The notes: generated from the letters alone by a model not told the origin. A stretch of DNA of 64,000 nt from Sphagnum magellanicum (GCA_021904315.1 CM038907.1:24125223-24189222); one strand, 5' to 3'. Shown: positions 10,009 to 24,408, numbered from the stretch's first letter. A program made the numbers and translations.

Positions 10009-12157
10009 GTGCTAGGCTTTGTTATGCCTTTTGCTAGCCTCAGCATCCCCTGCAAAAATACTGGGCAAAACCCTTCTTGCTGAGCCAAAGTGACATGCTT
10101 TTACTTTTCTTCATCCAAAAGTTTTCTGTACAGTGGACCAGTGGAGTGAAAACCTTTTGAGACTACATTATTATGAGATGGAAAGCTAAGTGGCCCACTT
10201 ACTAGCTGATCCAGTAAAGTCTAATGGCTATGAACAAAGGGAGCAATCCAAGAACGATTGCAAGTAGGCATACCCGTCCTCCCAAATGACTGTCTCATGA
10301 ACTAATGTTGAAGAATTTATTTGTTATTGTGTGCATCCACTTGCAACATTCTGAGATCATTACCTCACATGTAAAGGGCGGACAAAGTCTAAGGCCAGCA
10401 TCATCCATGCACCTGGTATAAAATTCTGTACAGAGCTGACCTCCTCCACAGCTAAGAAGTACAATACACGTCTAGTGTGGCTTGGTGGCACTCAAAGTGC
10501 ACAATTTCACTGCACATGAAAGGTTGTGCTTGTCACTCATGTGTTTTCATCATGCAAGGTTCTTCTATGCTAGTTCTCCTATGATCCGGGAAGATCTTGG
10601 GATTATTTCAATTTAAGAGAGGCAGTTCAGATAAGATTCTAAAAGTGCATGACTCGTTCAAACTGTCATCTCCACACAGGGAGAAGATGATCAAGCTCCC
10701 ACTGCAAGTCTGCACCCTGCAGTTCGAAGAGTATGAGATATTCACTGGGTTATTGAGCTTTGTGTTATTACTGAAACTTGCATGCATGGGGACAAGGTCA
10801 TGTAGCATTGGATATCCGAACATTCTCTTGTGACTAAAGCCTGATGCTGTGGGTCTTTCCCGAATAAGGGGCCCAGATGAGGTACAGCTGAGTGCAGGCC
10901 CAATTACCCGGTTGAGGGTTTTACCATGCATAAAAACCTCAGTACATTTTCATTTCTTGAACTGTTGGGAAGGGAGCAAGTATGAGGATGGGACAGACTT
11001 GTGGCGAAACTCTCCCAAAAAAAATTAAATTGGGTGAAATTTATCAACTTGTTTTTTGAAAAAAATGAAGGAATTTTTCTCAAAAAATTAAGAAAATATT
11101 ATCTTTTGATGATTTTTGACCCAAATTATTTTTTTTGCTAAGAAGCTTAATGTGAGAAACCTCTCTTAAATAACAATTGCTCTTAGCAATGCATGTTTAT
11201 ATTTTGTATGTTTATTTTCTCTTTATAAACTAACATTACAAGAAATCACTACGTTTCATAAAGTTTAATTTTATTAAAGTGTCCACATTGACCAAAGGGG
11301 ATGGCCACCTTGATTAAAGGTTTGGGGCATGAAAATCACATAGTTGTTTTGATTTGTAATTTGATTAAGGTGATTTTTTTGACTGGGTGTCAATTTGAAC
11401 ATTTAGTTGAAAGGGACAAAACAAAGTCAATTTAGATAACCAAGGCTTAATCAAATTGAGCATACTTAGGAAAAAATGCACAGCCTAAATTACCTTTTAC
11501 TACATAGGAAAATTATAGGTAGGTAAGTATTAATCTAATGATAATAATAAATATAAAAATAGTTATTCCAAATTTTTATTATATAATTAATATAATATGA
11601 AAATTATAATATATAGGCTAGGTTTTGTCTAGGGATGTAAGTGAATAAGCTAAGTTAGGTTTTGGCTATGTATGTATGTATGTGTAGTAGTAGGTAGATG
11701 GTCAATGCACCTACCACCTACAACCTACCTACCTACGTCCAACTTACCTCCAACCTACAATATATTGCCTACTTATATTACAAGAAATGTTGGCTCTTCA
11801 AAAAAATTTGGTCTAGTAGGCTAGCTATGTTAAGCCTAGTTTACGTACCTAGGTTAAGTAGGTAGCCTAGGCTTAACAAGCAAACTAGGTTGGGCCAAGT
11901 AAGTCATTACAAGGAATCATGTTCAAAATTTTCTTTTTAATTTCATGGGTGTATGAAATTTTTGTCAACATTTGCTAACATTAATGATACATATATAAAA
12001 AAATGGCAATCATGTATTTAAGTTTATGATTTGTGGTTGACAAGTTCTAACCTTCATTTCAACCAACCGATTTAGTTTATACTGAACTCAACAAATTTTA
12101 ATTTGAAGATATTGTTTGTAATTGATAATAGGAGGACGGAAATAATTACTCAAAATT
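10009..12157. other. Intergenic DNA with CCTA/TAGG low-complexity block
   Basis: Bases 10009-10980 are moderately GC-rich with no recognised exon. From about 11630 to 11900 the sequence is built from degenerate TAGGTA/CCTACC words. Two short stretches, near 11236 and 11776, read ATTACAAGAAAT, resembling CACTA-type termini, but no partner end was found. Confidence 0.35.
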
Positions 12158-12730
12158 TGGTGAACACCATATCGGTTTGATTATGAACTTTGAGGAGTTC
12201 GGTTCGAAACTCAAATTCTTGTGCAGATTTTATGCAAATTAATTAGAATATGCTTGAAATTTTAATAATTCTGAAACCACTAAATAATCATTTTGAATTT
12301 GAATGGAAATTTAAGTTTTTAATGAAAAATTATGAAAGTGCATGTTGGCATGGTGGTAATTCCTCCTATTTGGTGGCCACCAAACAGGTTTCAACAATTG
12401 CACCATGTTGAAATTGGTGTCAAATTCATTTTTTTCTTGAAAATTTATGAAATTACATGAAAACTTGGTTGAAATATGTTTTATTTGGTGACCATTAGAT
12501 GGGTTTTATTCCTTAGCTTGTTGAGTTTGGTGTCAAGTTCAACTTCTTGTGGAAAATTTATGCAATTACATGAAAAGATGGTTGCAATACATCTTATTTG
12601 GTGGCCACTAAATGTGTTTTATTCCCCAACTTGTTGAATTTAGTGTCAAATTCAACTTTTTGTTGAAAATATATGCAATTACATTAAAAGATGGTTGAAA
12701 TACATCTTATTTGGTAGCCACCAAATGTGT
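12158..12730. repeat. Tandem repeat, ~113-bp unit
   Basis: Unit starts (ATTTGGTGGCC or close variants) fall at 12368, 12483, 12596 and 12709, giving periods of 115, 113 and 113 bp. Each unit then reads roughly GTTTTATTCC, GTGTCAAATTCAAC, ATGCAATTACAT and AAAAGATGGTTG. A more diverged unit begins near 12158. The first full unit start contains a perfect 16-bp palindrome, TTTGGTGGCCACCAAA. Non-coding. Confidence 0.75.
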
Positions 12731-15003
12731 TTTGGCCCCCCTTTGTGTATTTGAATTAAATCCAAAATTAAAATTAAATTTTGGAATTAATAAAATATGT
12801 GTTTAATTTAATCAATTTTTTTAAAAGCTCAACAAACATTAAAGAACTTGAACACATGGAATATATTTGTGACAAAATAATATTCACTGTAGAGTTTTAA
12901 AGATTACACATATACTTCAAAATTAAGGTTGTGAGTGGAATGTGAGTGGAATTCTTGGGTGAATTCTTTTAGGGTGCATGATATTGATATGCATGAGTTA
13001 AATCTACAACTATTTAAAAATTTTAAGTTTTTGAATGAAATTTCATTCAAAAATGTGTCTTTTGGCATTTTTAAAACAATAAATGCATAATAATAATTAA
13101 ATAAAATGTATTTAAAATTTAAAAAACTTTAAAATTATTAATTAAAAAAAACCACTACCATATCAAAGAATTAAAAAATTTATAAATGGACATTTTATTT
13201 TATTTTAGTTTTCTTTTATGTGGCAATGTTTCATGAACCACAAGCATGGGGACTTATGGCCATCGAAAATTGTAAGTTACATATTTTATATAACATTAAT
13301 TTTATTCAATTTTCTTCATGTAACCATTGGATCAAGATTAATTTTGATTCAAAGTGAACTTTGAGTTCCAAAATCTTGTTATGCAAATTCTAAAGTTTGT
13401 TTATGTTTAGGATAGCCAAAGGATGCCATCAAGATTTTAGCTTACTACATATTATGATACTCTCTATACCCATGACCTTTTTCGATGGAAAGTGGTTCAC
13501 CCTTAATGTGTTTTCACCCATAAATCTATTAAAAATAGTTCTAAGGTTTTATATTAAGGTTCTATAAAGGGTACATTAAGGGTATATTAAGGTAAATAAA
13601 TAAGTCAATAGGTAGGTAGGAAGGGGTGAAAGCATGGTGTGATGTACCAAAATGGACGTCACAAACTATTTTTTCAAGAAATGAAATTTAATAGAATGCT
13701 ACATGATAATTGGATTGAATATTTTATGGTTTGGACTCAAATATGTATGGTAGTTTATTTATGTAGTGAAATGCACAAAACATTTGTGCAATTAGAATTG
13801 GTTGCATAGTATTTTTGGACTTTTAAAGCAACAAATGTGTCATGTAACAAATTATGTGAACTTTGTTTTCACTAAAAATAAATTATTTTATAAATTTCAA
13901 TCACATGAGTTGATCAAACATATTATATATAACATGTGGAAACCAAAATTCAAGAAAAAATATTTTATTCTATTTTCATGTGCATTCTGAATTAAGATAT
14001 CTTTAAAAGTCCATAATGGACATAAAAATGAAGAATTGGAAAATTTTATCTAAGAACAATATGTTTGTATTATGAATATGAAAAATGTTGTGAAACCAAT
14101 AATCAAATTAAAAAAGGCCCAAGGCATGATGAACATCTAACAATTTTCCTATTCAAACAAAACTATGATTGGAAATGAATGAAAATAAATGAAATGAAAA
14201 AAAAAATCCACATTGATATTAACCATTCTAGTAGACTTATATAGGAAGAAAATAAGTTATAGACCAAGGTGATTGAAGCATTTAAGAAAAAGTTATGAAC
14301 TTTCAAAAATGAATATAACAAAAATGTTGGAATTGTGAAAGGGTAACAAAGGGATTTTAAAAACTATTTATTCTTGTGTGGACTTTGCATGTGCCACTTT
14401 TGGTCCACCACAAGGTAAATAATTATTTACCTAACTCGGTATCTAAATTGGTAAGTAAGTACCTACCTATTTACCTACATACTTAATTATAATACTTACA
14501 TACTTAATATATTTATTTACCTACCTACCTATTTACCTACCAATGTATTCATGTTTAAGTTCAAGTTATTGTGACCTAGACTTAAACTTGCACAAGAACT
14601 AGACCATGGAAAATTAGCATCTTGTTAGAACTAGAAACTTAAAAAAAATGCTTGAACACAAGTTAAAATTATAGGTTATTCAGTGCACAAGCTAACTTTA
14701 TAAGTACTTGATTGGTCTAAATGGTTATAAAACTTAAACATGTATAATTCTTAATTTTAACTTGTTGTAAAACTTAGTACCTATACAATGTCTAAGGGAA
14801 TGTGTAGTGTGTCCATAGAATGAAACCCAAGTTTCAAATTGAGCCCAAGGTTCTTACATTTGAAAATTTATGCCAAAACCAAACCATACGATTTAAAATT
14901 TGAAAATCAATCTCCAACCCTCACCCACATGAGCTACCAAAAGATTTTCAATGTTCAAACCATGACAATAGGTTCTTTAAAGTAAATAGGCTTACAATTA
15001 AAC
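12731..15003. other. AT-rich intergenic DNA
   Basis: No gene recognised. Degenerate GGTA/TACC low-complexity text occurs at about 13570-13620 and 14430-14550 (ACCTACCTATTTACCTAC pattern), related in style to the blocks at 11.7 and 34.2 kb. Confidence 0.35.
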
Positions 15004-15346
15004 CCCAAGGGGGACACTTAGTGTAAAGTGTTCAACCTATGGGATCTATGTGCATCAAATGACCATTTTTAGAGGGGTATTAGATAATTGTCCAACCTAT
15101 TCGTTATCATCCTATTATTATTTTATTTTTTAATATATACATATTAAACCCATTCTATATTGATTATAAAATTCATTATTTACGATTATTATATACCTTA
15201 TATTATAATTAAATTGATTATTTGAATAAAATATACCCTATTTTCAAACTAATTAACTAATTTTTTACCCAACAACCAATATATTGCACCCTATATTTTT
15301 ACTCACATATTTTCTACTTTTTCTCACTAGTGTCCCCCCCCCTAAG
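15004..15346 (+). mobile_element. hAT-type MITE, copy 1 (8-bp TSD AATTAAAC)
   Basis: The element starts CCCAAGGGGGACAC and its right end, reversed, reads CTTAGGGGGGGGGACAC. It is flanked by perfect 8-bp direct repeats AATTAAAC at 14996-15003 and 15347-15354, the size expected for hAT insertion. The interior is AT-rich and non-coding. The same sequence recurs in inverted orientation at 27818-28149. Confidence 0.85.
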
Positions 15347-15354
15347 AATTAAAC

Positions 15355-16009
15355 ATTTAATGGGTTATTACACAATAACATCCAATTATCATTCAAATTG
15401 TGGCCCCTCAAAAAAAAACTTGTAGCCCCTATGGGCGTTTCATTCAACTTCTAAATCATCCAATTCCATTTAGTTTTGTAGAAGTCATGCCCTTTCAAAG
15501 TAAAGGGGATCTTCCACTTGAAAAAACATTTACCACATACCTAATTCCAAAAAACTTTCACCTTACAAACAATCAAAAAATTCCTTATGTATGGTCAAAA
15601 TCCTTTTGTTCACCAAAAATTTACACATTGTATGCCAATTTAATAGCCCGTGGATAATGTTCAATTTCCATCAATGGTCAAAAAAATTGTTTGGATTTAG
15701 GGGTTTAAATCAATAATGAGGGGGTTTGTGATGTTTTAGTGACCTAAATTTCAAACAAAGATGGGTGCCACCACCAAACAATGATCCTTTTTAGCTTCCC
15801 TTATTGTTGATATTGTGCAATGGTTTCCTCATGGTCCTATTACATTCAACACCTTATGGTCCTATTGCATTGCCACTCAAACTATGTGTTATGGATTAAG
15901 TTACCTTTAGCTAAGCTACCAAATATGTTAAAGTGTTTCTTTTGTTGTTACAACTAAAATTATGAAATGTTTGTTTTAAGCTTTTCAAGCATCTACCAGC
16001 ATGTGACAC
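15355..16009. other. Intergenic DNA, nothing recognised
   Basis: An 85-codon plus-strand frame at 15400-15657 shows no family resemblance. No repeat pairs found. Confidence 0.3.
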
Positions 16010-16830
16010 CCCCCCTTTGTGGCTTCAATGATGTTCATCTCCTTTTGATTTCCATGTTACTACTCTTTTAAGCATTGTTATGTGTGATGTAGATGGCATG
16101 ACATGGTAGGTAGTGTTACTTGGTAAAAATGTTTTTGATCTACTCGTTGCGATGACACTTGTTTCTTTCTTTTGATTTGTTGGTAATGGTGACACTTGTC
16201 TTTTTCTTTTGATCTACTTTTGTCAACATGGGTATCTCCTTCTTTTGATCTACTAATCATAGTGATGTTCATCTTTTTTCAATTTGTTAATTGTCGTGAT
16301 GTTCATCTCCTTATTTTGATTTGTTGGTCACAATGATGGTGACACTTGTGTCCTTTTTTTAATATCTTGGTCATGGTGATGGCAATCTCTTTCTTTTGAT
16401 TTTCATTGGTTGGTGATATTCATTTATGTTTCCTTCTTATGATATGTTGGTGATGTTCATTTCCTTTTTCTAACTCTCATTTGTTAGTGATGTTCATGTT
16501 CATCTCCTTTTCATTTGTTGTTAGCTTTGGTGATGGTCATCTCTTTCTTTGATTTCCTATTGGCTTTGGTGATGGTCGTCTCCTTCTTTTAATTTCTTAT
16601 TGGCTTTGGTGATGGTCATATCCTTCTTCTCATATGTTGGTTTTAATGATAGTCATCTATTTCTTTTGATGTTCAATTTTTTTTGACCATCTAATCTCAC
16701 TTTCTTGATGATGCTTGTATCTTCTTCTTGTGATGACACCCCCCCCCCCCCCCCCCCTCCATGTTCATTTCTTTTTTATGTGATTGATCCCTTGATGTTC
16801 ATCTCCTTTTGTTTTTTATCAACCCTCATA
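16010..16830. repeat. Degenerate minisatellite (GTGATG-TCATCTCC-TTCTTTTGAT) with C19 tract
   Basis: The segment is made of irregular repeats of roughly 35-60 bp built from GTGATG, TTCATCTCC, CTTCTTTTGATTTG and TTGGT words, with both GTGATGTTCATCTCC and GATGGTGACACTTGTC variants. It ends beside an uninterrupted run of 19 C at 16739-16757. The minus-strand frame through it (SRSKEKDKCHH-like) is a by-product of the repeat. Confidence 0.65.
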
Positions 16831-17049
16831 TTTCTACTATTTATTCAATAGAAATAGTTTGGTGCCTAACTAAAACATGTCTAGTAGCTTGCATTCTTGC
16901 TCTTGCTCTAACATCCGTTTAGACCTATGTAGTGGCACCAAGGTTGACAACTTGACATCCCTGTACCTTAGTGGGCGAGCTTGTAACTATGTTACAAAGT
17001 TGTTATGAAACTTATCCCTTGCATCCCTAATTGCAATTGCATGACCAAG

Positions 17050-18430
17050 CTTGCACGAACATTGCCCTTGTTCACTTTTCAATGGACCTTTGAATTACAT
17101 GTCAACAACAATTAGAGTTTTAGCTACCCATTTGGACTTCCTCTCTTCATTTTCCTTTTGTTTATATTTTCTAATTTTTGTTGTTGTTGTTGCCTTGGCC
17201 ATTATTTTTTATTGTATAATGTTCAAGTATTTTTCAAAAGTGACTACATGGGACATGTTGATATCAATTAATGGTTCCTAAATTCTTCTCATCTTTCTTG
17301 TAAGTAAATGGGTAGCAATAACTACTTGTGAAGAAATATAGCCTCTTGTGCAAACTTGGAAGACTCTTCTCTTTTTCTTTTTCTTGCTTTGAAGGGTCTT
17401 TTAGGTCTACTATTACTATAGTAATGTTTGTTGGTCCCTCCATTTATGTTACAACAAGGTTATGTGGCATGTCCACATAATAATGAAACTCTTTTATTCC
17501 TTGTTCATTAGTTATGTTTGTAGTTTCAGTTGTAGTTATTATGTTGAAGAGCTCTTCTATTACTAATTTTTCAACGCATTGTTGATCTTCCTTTTCTTCA
17601 TATTATGAATTGAAATGCTTTATTTCCTCCCTGTTTGTAGGTTGTGTTATGTATATTTCTACGAGGTTGAATTTTTTATCCATAACCTTTGGATTCAATG
17701 GCAAAGTCCATGTAGCCCTAAATCCAAATCTAATATATTTTAATAATGTTTGCTCCAACACCTTATGTACCCACCTAACCAATGTGACCTTGTTTAGTTC
17801 AATATAATTATTTCTTTCCATGGCCCCATCTTTCAGCTTTTTGAATACAATTTTGAATGGTTGAAGCTCATGAAACATCCAAGGGTTGTAGAGCATGTGA
17901 AGTATGTGATGGTAAAATAACCATGTTTAAACCAAACTAATGGGCTTGCTTTATTGCTTGTAAAGTAACATGTGATCCATGTTCATTGAGAATTTGGATA
18001 AAAAGATCCCACTAAGAACTTACCTTTTAAAAAAACTTAGGAATTTTTTGAACAAAATCGTTATCATCTAAACCTTTTTATGCATTTCCATACATGTGCC
18101 TAGCTAGTTTGTAGTCCTTGATGTAATCTTCTTGCAAATTTTCACCCCTAAGTATGTAGAATGTTAGCAAAAATCCTTTCAAAGCATTAATTGCACAATT
18201 CATAATGAACATTTCCTTAAACTTTGGAATGGTGTTAAAGACTAGTTGTGAACCACATTTTGCTAGCATCTCTTGCCTCTACTTATTTGGCTACTTGAAT
18301 TCCAATTTCATCATTATTCCATATGTGGTTTGCTAGGTAGTTGTTTTAATGTATAGAAGTTGAAAATTGTTGTAGAATATTTGGCAAGACTGTGGAATTA
18401 ATCATTTTGTTCCACATACCTTCAATCGTT
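17050..18430 (-). pseudogene. Pogo-like DDE transposase relic
   Basis: Broken minus-strand frames follow the order of a CENP-B/pogo-type (DDE_1) transposase. Near 18335-18287 is HIWNNDEIGIQVAK, the first catalytic Asp region. At 18270-18078 is IPKFKEMFIMNCAINALKG and YILRGE. At about 17990-17870 are NEHGSHVTLQAIKQAH, then MVILPSHTSHALQPLDVS. At 17870-17690 are FKIVFKKLKDGAMERNNY and GFRATWTLPLNPKVMD. The second catalytic Asp, usually in LILDGHGSH, reads Asn here. At least two frameshifts and several stops interrupt it. It differs from the Tigger copy at 46 kb. Terminal repeats were not found, and the lower limit is approximate. Transposase identity is confident; activity is excluded. Confidence 0.75.
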
Positions 18431-21400
18431 TTGCTTGACCAATAGAGAAATATGGATGGGGCATAAGCATGTTAAAGTAGGCCAAAAAAATATCATGATA
18501 ATGTAGAAAAATAAAATTGTGCTTTGGAGGTTAAAAACTAGGACACATTCTTTTTTAAATTAATGTTTAAACTACATGAACATATGTAGTATGACATGAA
18601 ATGTTTTTTAATAGCTTAAGATGTTATGTTTACTTGTTTTCTAACCTATTTTCACTCACTTTTCTTAATTTTGTACGATTATCTCATTTTACACAAAGTA
18701 AACATAAAGTATAATTGTGACCTTTTAGTTTTAAATTCATTCTTATGGCTCCTTCAAAGAATGTTTAAAGCATGTTTTATCATGTTATAATCACAAAATG
18801 CATTTGTAATTCATATTGAAAAATTAAGTTCTTAGCATTTCAAACCTACATAAAGAAAAACTTATTTTTGAAAGGCTTAACATTATCATAATCGAAATAT
18901 TCAAGTTTCAAAAGATGTGTATTAATATACATGATGGTTCAAACATTAATAACATATCATTTAAATAATTTGATTTGGAAAAAATATCAAATATAAGTTT
19001 GTAATAAATAAATAAAATAACTCAAAAAATGACATAGATTAGGGATGACCATATATGGTTTATTTAATATGACTAGTACATCCCAAATTTTATAAAATTG
19101 GTGAAAGGCTTAAATTCAAAACCTACTTTCCACCTATTTTTACTTTTTGAACAAGGATCACCAATTTGCCCACTTTAACATGCTTATACTTGATGGCACT
19201 TCTTGAACCAATACCACCAACTATTTTCTGGAACTCCATTTTGAAAACTAAAATGGTGTTATTGTAGTTTGAATGATTTCTACTACCTTTAACTTCAATT
19301 GTCATATGTTAATTGATAGACTTGTTTTCTACATAGCCAAAATCCAAGTAATTATTATAGCATTTTCTTCTACTATCAATATTCCTTCTATTGTCACCAA
19401 AACAAAAAGGTTATTTAATTAGGAAATGCCTTGATGTAATTGAACATTTTGACAATAGGATCACTATGTTATCCAATGATTAATGGAATTAACAAGACAA
19501 TTGTTTCTTAACTTGTATTCCTACAACTTCTACATCAAGAACAACATAAAATCTAAAGACCTCAAGGGATTAGAACTCTTGTGGTTTCCTCTCAAGAACC
19601 AATTGGTCATGAACATGGCAGTTCACTTATGATAAAAAAAATCCCAAACTTTGGACGATAATTTCAATCCCATCAAATCTAGAAGTTGGATAGAGAAATA
19701 AAAGGGAATTAGATAGAATAACAAATTATTTCCATAACACCCATATGTGCTTTTAGAATCCCATTTTCCCTCGGAGCTCCTATGGTAACGTAAGTATTCT
19801 TTTCCAAACTTAGATGATTTAACAATTTCCCTCAAAAGCCTAAAAACCCACAACACAATTGAATAAGCCACATAAACCACTCTTGAAACCTCTAAACTAT
19901 GTCGTCACTTCCCTTGAATTGGTCCTTAAATCCTAACATTAAACCTTCCTTTCTTACCTTGAAGTTCGTAACGCAATGGAATGTTTGCTCCAAGAAGGAA
20001 GATGAAAGACTAATAGTGGGGCATTCTTCCCCAACTACACACGAAATAACACTCTCTACTATAACCACATTGAACTTCACCTATCTCCACCTTTCTAAAT
20101 AACAAGAAAAAAAAACTTAATTTTTTTCAATTTGAACACCAAGATGATATGTCCCACTAAAATGCCATTTTTTATAGCATGAGTTATAACCATTTCCTAC
20201 CACCACAGAATCTCCAAAACCAACCATCGTTAAGTTCCCTGATCCACCTTCACCCCATCTAAACACCACAATAATGCAACTATGAAACCGCTCCATCATA
20301 GAAACTAACTCAGTAGTTGACGCACCCCCAAGCTCCTTAATACATTCAAATGTGAGTCCAAGGTGAACACAACGAAATAATGAGGAATTGGGGTACGCTC
20401 CCTGGTTTGCAGCACTTCGGGGGTAAAGGGGCATGTTGGAGCTCCGGGATAAGGACTAGGAAGAATGACAAGTAAGTCAATTACTCACATGAATCTGCAC
20501 AAACCAAACAACTTGTTGGTTAAAGCATAATCGGAACACTTTTGGTGCACGGACGAACCATAGGCAAACACGAATTCACAAGACTCACCATGGCCCAAAC
20601 TTGAGGGAAGCCACCACCTTCCCCCTTATAATATTCTTTGCGCTTGGCCATAGGACCAACACCCAAATGTCATTTTGTTCTGAAACTCCCAAGTTGGAGT
20701 CCCAAAATTCCCTAAATTGGGATTCCCGCGACTTTGGAGACCCATAACTTTGTTTGTAGACCTCTAATTGAGATGAGCTCTAAAGAAAAGTTGTATCTCT
20801 TGTCAAGAGCTTTTCAACAATATGTGACACGTTACCTGAACATAAATAAATCGAGGCAATTCTTGACTTTTAGTGGTCGGGAGTCAAATTGACAATTTGA
20901 CTTCCGGCCTTTCTTTCAACCATAACTTATGTTTTAAATTTCCAAATGGATAATGTGATCTCATTTTAAGCATTTAAGTTCCAAGAGTTTTCCAATGATA
21001 TAATGAATTCTTCAATCCAATGAGTTTTGACCCCTACAATTGCCTTCTGAAGATTCAGGAATCCATTAAGACTCCAACTCCCAAAGTGGGAGTTCACTTG
21101 GGAATGTGAGGTTCATTCCCTCACACTCTTTTGCACTCTCGAGAACATGAAATGTGACTCCCAGGCTCACTCTTGGCTCACACTTTTGTAAGCCCTTGCT
21201 TTGATCGTGAGCCCAAAGCTAGGGTTGCAACAATAGTGCTACTCCATTGAATTACAACCATCAAACACACTTAGCCCGCAAACAAACAAAAACACCCAAA
21301 AGTATAAAAAGAACAAAGAAAAATGAACCTTTGGCATCTACAACCATTCATGATGATCAATTGTCCATTAATTTGGCACTTTCTACAATTCATTCTCCCT

Positions 21401-24400
21401 TGACATCCATCATCAACTAAGGTTTCCTCCTTTCATCCATCTACATTCACACAAAAAACTTTTGACACTAGTTTTATGTCACACTAATCCATTTTTCCTT
21501 GTTCATGTTTTATCATTTAGATGGTTAAATAGGGAGTTTAAGGGTATGCTCCATAATCCACTTTCCTCCCTTAATGCGGTGTTGTTGTTCTCTATTGCAT
21601 CCATTGTTTCCTCAAATGCTTCATATGTCCACTTCCCTTTCCCACTCATTACTATTATTCTATAAGCCTTTAAAGGCTTGTGTATGGGGTTTGACTTAGG
21701 CAAGATGTTTTCTTAGTTGTTGTTTGGTTGTTAGTGTATTTTCATTCCACTTCATCTCTTGTGAAGCACATGCCACATCATGGATTCCCCTTCCCTCCTT
21801 GCCTTAGCCTCCAACTAATGGGTGGAGTAAGCCTTACCCATATAAGAGGTATACTTTTATTCTCCCCATATTTTGCCCAAGAGAACAAAAATTTTGTTAG
21901 TGTTGGATATGTTTGATCTACATGCCACCCTAGTATGTCAAAGCTAGAATACTATTTGAAGAAATCTTCCTAAACCAAATTGTGATTTATTATTGTTGTG
22001 CAAGCTATGGGAATAAATCTCAATGAGCATGGAGCTTGAGCTTGTTGGAACTTGCCCCTCTTTGAATTACTAAGTAAAGAAGATGGGACTACAGACTTGG
22101 AAAACCAATGATAATAGAGGTATTACTCATACTTTTCATTGTAAATCTTATCCAAAACTTTAATCCCTATGTCCTTTTATTCTTCCATGTCTAATTTTTG
22201 TACCTCTACCTTGCCTTTCAAATCTAATTGCAAACCTTATATGTTAATTTCTTGCACTTTTACACCTCTAGTCAAATCTAATGGTAGTTTTTCTACAACT
22301 ACTTTTTAAAATTTACAATTATAATTAAATATGACTGCAATTGTATTATGTCTACTTGTTGTACGTTTGCATCTCTAGTCATATCCAATTTCAATTATTC
22401 TATGGCTACTTCCTTCAATTTTACACCTTTGGCCATATTTGATTGCAATCCTTCATGGTTATTTTTTGCACCAATTATTGTCATCTATTTTATTTTTCAA
22501 GATTTTTGAACTAAACCTTAACCTTTCAAGAAAACATTGAAATGCTCTCAAACTTGCTTCTTTTTTTAGAAATGGAATGTTAAAAAAATCAATATTGAAC
22601 AAAGAAAAATTCTCAGTTGTATTAAGGTTTGCCCAAATGCTTGTGAATGTGTTGCAATGTTTTTGAAGGAAAATGTGCACACAATTGGGGGGGATCTACA
22701 AAGCATGGGCTTTAGGTGGCTCATTAATGTTTCAATTTTTAATATCCTAAATTAGGGCTCATTCCTATTGATTGTAGTTGATGAGCTCACAATTAGGTAT
22801 TAAAACACAAATAAATTTTTCTTCAAATTTGTGATCATTTACCTCTTTTTAATGGGACAGCCCTATGCCCAAGACTAAACAAAGTTTCTACCAATGTTCC
22901 ATACCCTACATAAAATTGCCCCAAAACGCCCCCAAAACCTAACAAGAAAAATGCCCCCCTTCTTACATTTCCTTGATTTAATGAACACCCAACCCCCCAA
23001 TACTACACAAAAACTTTGCAAATATACAATGCCCTTTTAAAATTGAACCAACAGCCCTAAAACCGAACAATAACAAACACCTCCCCCTGCTCCCACATGT
23101 CCAAGATTTCTAATCATTTTTATTTTTATTTTTTTTCACAAAACCTCACGGTACTAAACATTACAAGACCATGAGGTGCTTGAGAATTATGCATGCCCCT
23201 TCAGTTTTACGCCCATCAGCGAACATAAAAAGCAATATTTTGGCCACTTTTTTTCAAAGAATTGAACACAACAATTTCATACCAAATGTTGAGTCATAAA
23301 CAGTCAATTGTGCAACAAGACAATTAGGGTTGTTTTCTTGAAGGTCCTCCCCTGAACTAATGGGCTGTTCATTTGTAAGCTTATGTGTGGTGTTGGGCAT
23401 GTTTGTCCTAAGAGCCACCACTGCTATTTAGTATGCACATGGTATAAAGGTGCTATCACACTTGGTGTTAGGAATTCTAGTATTGAGTCCCCTAACACCT
23501 CACTAGTCATTTAGGACTTACACCTACTTACTGTGAACATCTTATGTTAAGTTGACGTTCGATTAAAATTAAGCTATCGCCCATTTAACATTGGGTGCCA
23601 CTAAGGATGCCACCTAGATTTTCATTTAACATTGGCTTAACATCAAGTTTGAATGCACCGTAAGTGTTATAGCTTATCATAATAGTAGACAATCCTACTT
23701 CAGGTCAGAAGAAAAGAATACCTTGTTATACCTTGTTATACCTTGTATGTATGCCCTTGGGCCTTAAGTCACATGAAATTAATTATTAGCATTTGCATGT
23801 ATTAGGGATAGTCATGAAAGACAGATATAACTACAACTGACAGATAAACATTTCTAGAATTATGATTTATCCTGAACAACAGGATATGTTCTCTCAAAAT
23901 TCTATGATATACCCGAAAAAGAGAGGATATATTTCTTACATTGGTCTGAAGCATGCAACCTCTGAAGGACACTGGCAAACTTACACATGGGATATGCTAA
24001 TTACTGGAACCTTTTGACTAAATTTTTCCCCAATACAAAATTAAAATTTCGAAGTTTGGAAATGAAGTGATACTGGAGGTTTTCAATTGCCAGAAGTGAG
24101 GGAAAAGAAATAGTAAAAATCGCCTGGTATGTAGCCAAAAATATAAAACGATGATGGTATGGTTGTATACTATACATATGATTTATAGCCAGATTTAGCT
24201 ACATCTTCCTAGGGATGATCACACCATTTGACATGAAACAAGACATCCTTTATATGACAAATTAAGTTTTGGGTCTAATAGTACAGTGAAGCCCATAAAC
24301 AACATTCATGAGCATACAACAATTCATCATCCCAATGAACATTATCAGTGATACATACTGATGTGAACTTGTGGGTGGGCATTGCATCTTGTCAAACACC

Positions 24401-24408
24401 CCATCACA
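18431..24408. other. Long intergenic stretch, no gene recognised
   Basis: AT-rich at the left, more balanced between about 19600 and 21300. Minus-strand frames at 19623-19880, 19892-20080 and 20117-20434 are close together but match no family I know. Bases 20435-21230 begin TGTTGGAGC and contain near-palindromes such as AACTCCCAAAGTGGGAGTT (about 21080); the text style is that of an old LTR, but I found no partner. A short direct repeat ACCTTGTTAT occurs three times at about 23721-23750. Confidence 0.3.

Noticed and set aside
20435-21230. Possible solo LTR starting TGTTGGAGC
   Set aside because: No second LTR, primer-binding site, target duplication or internal coding region could be identified.
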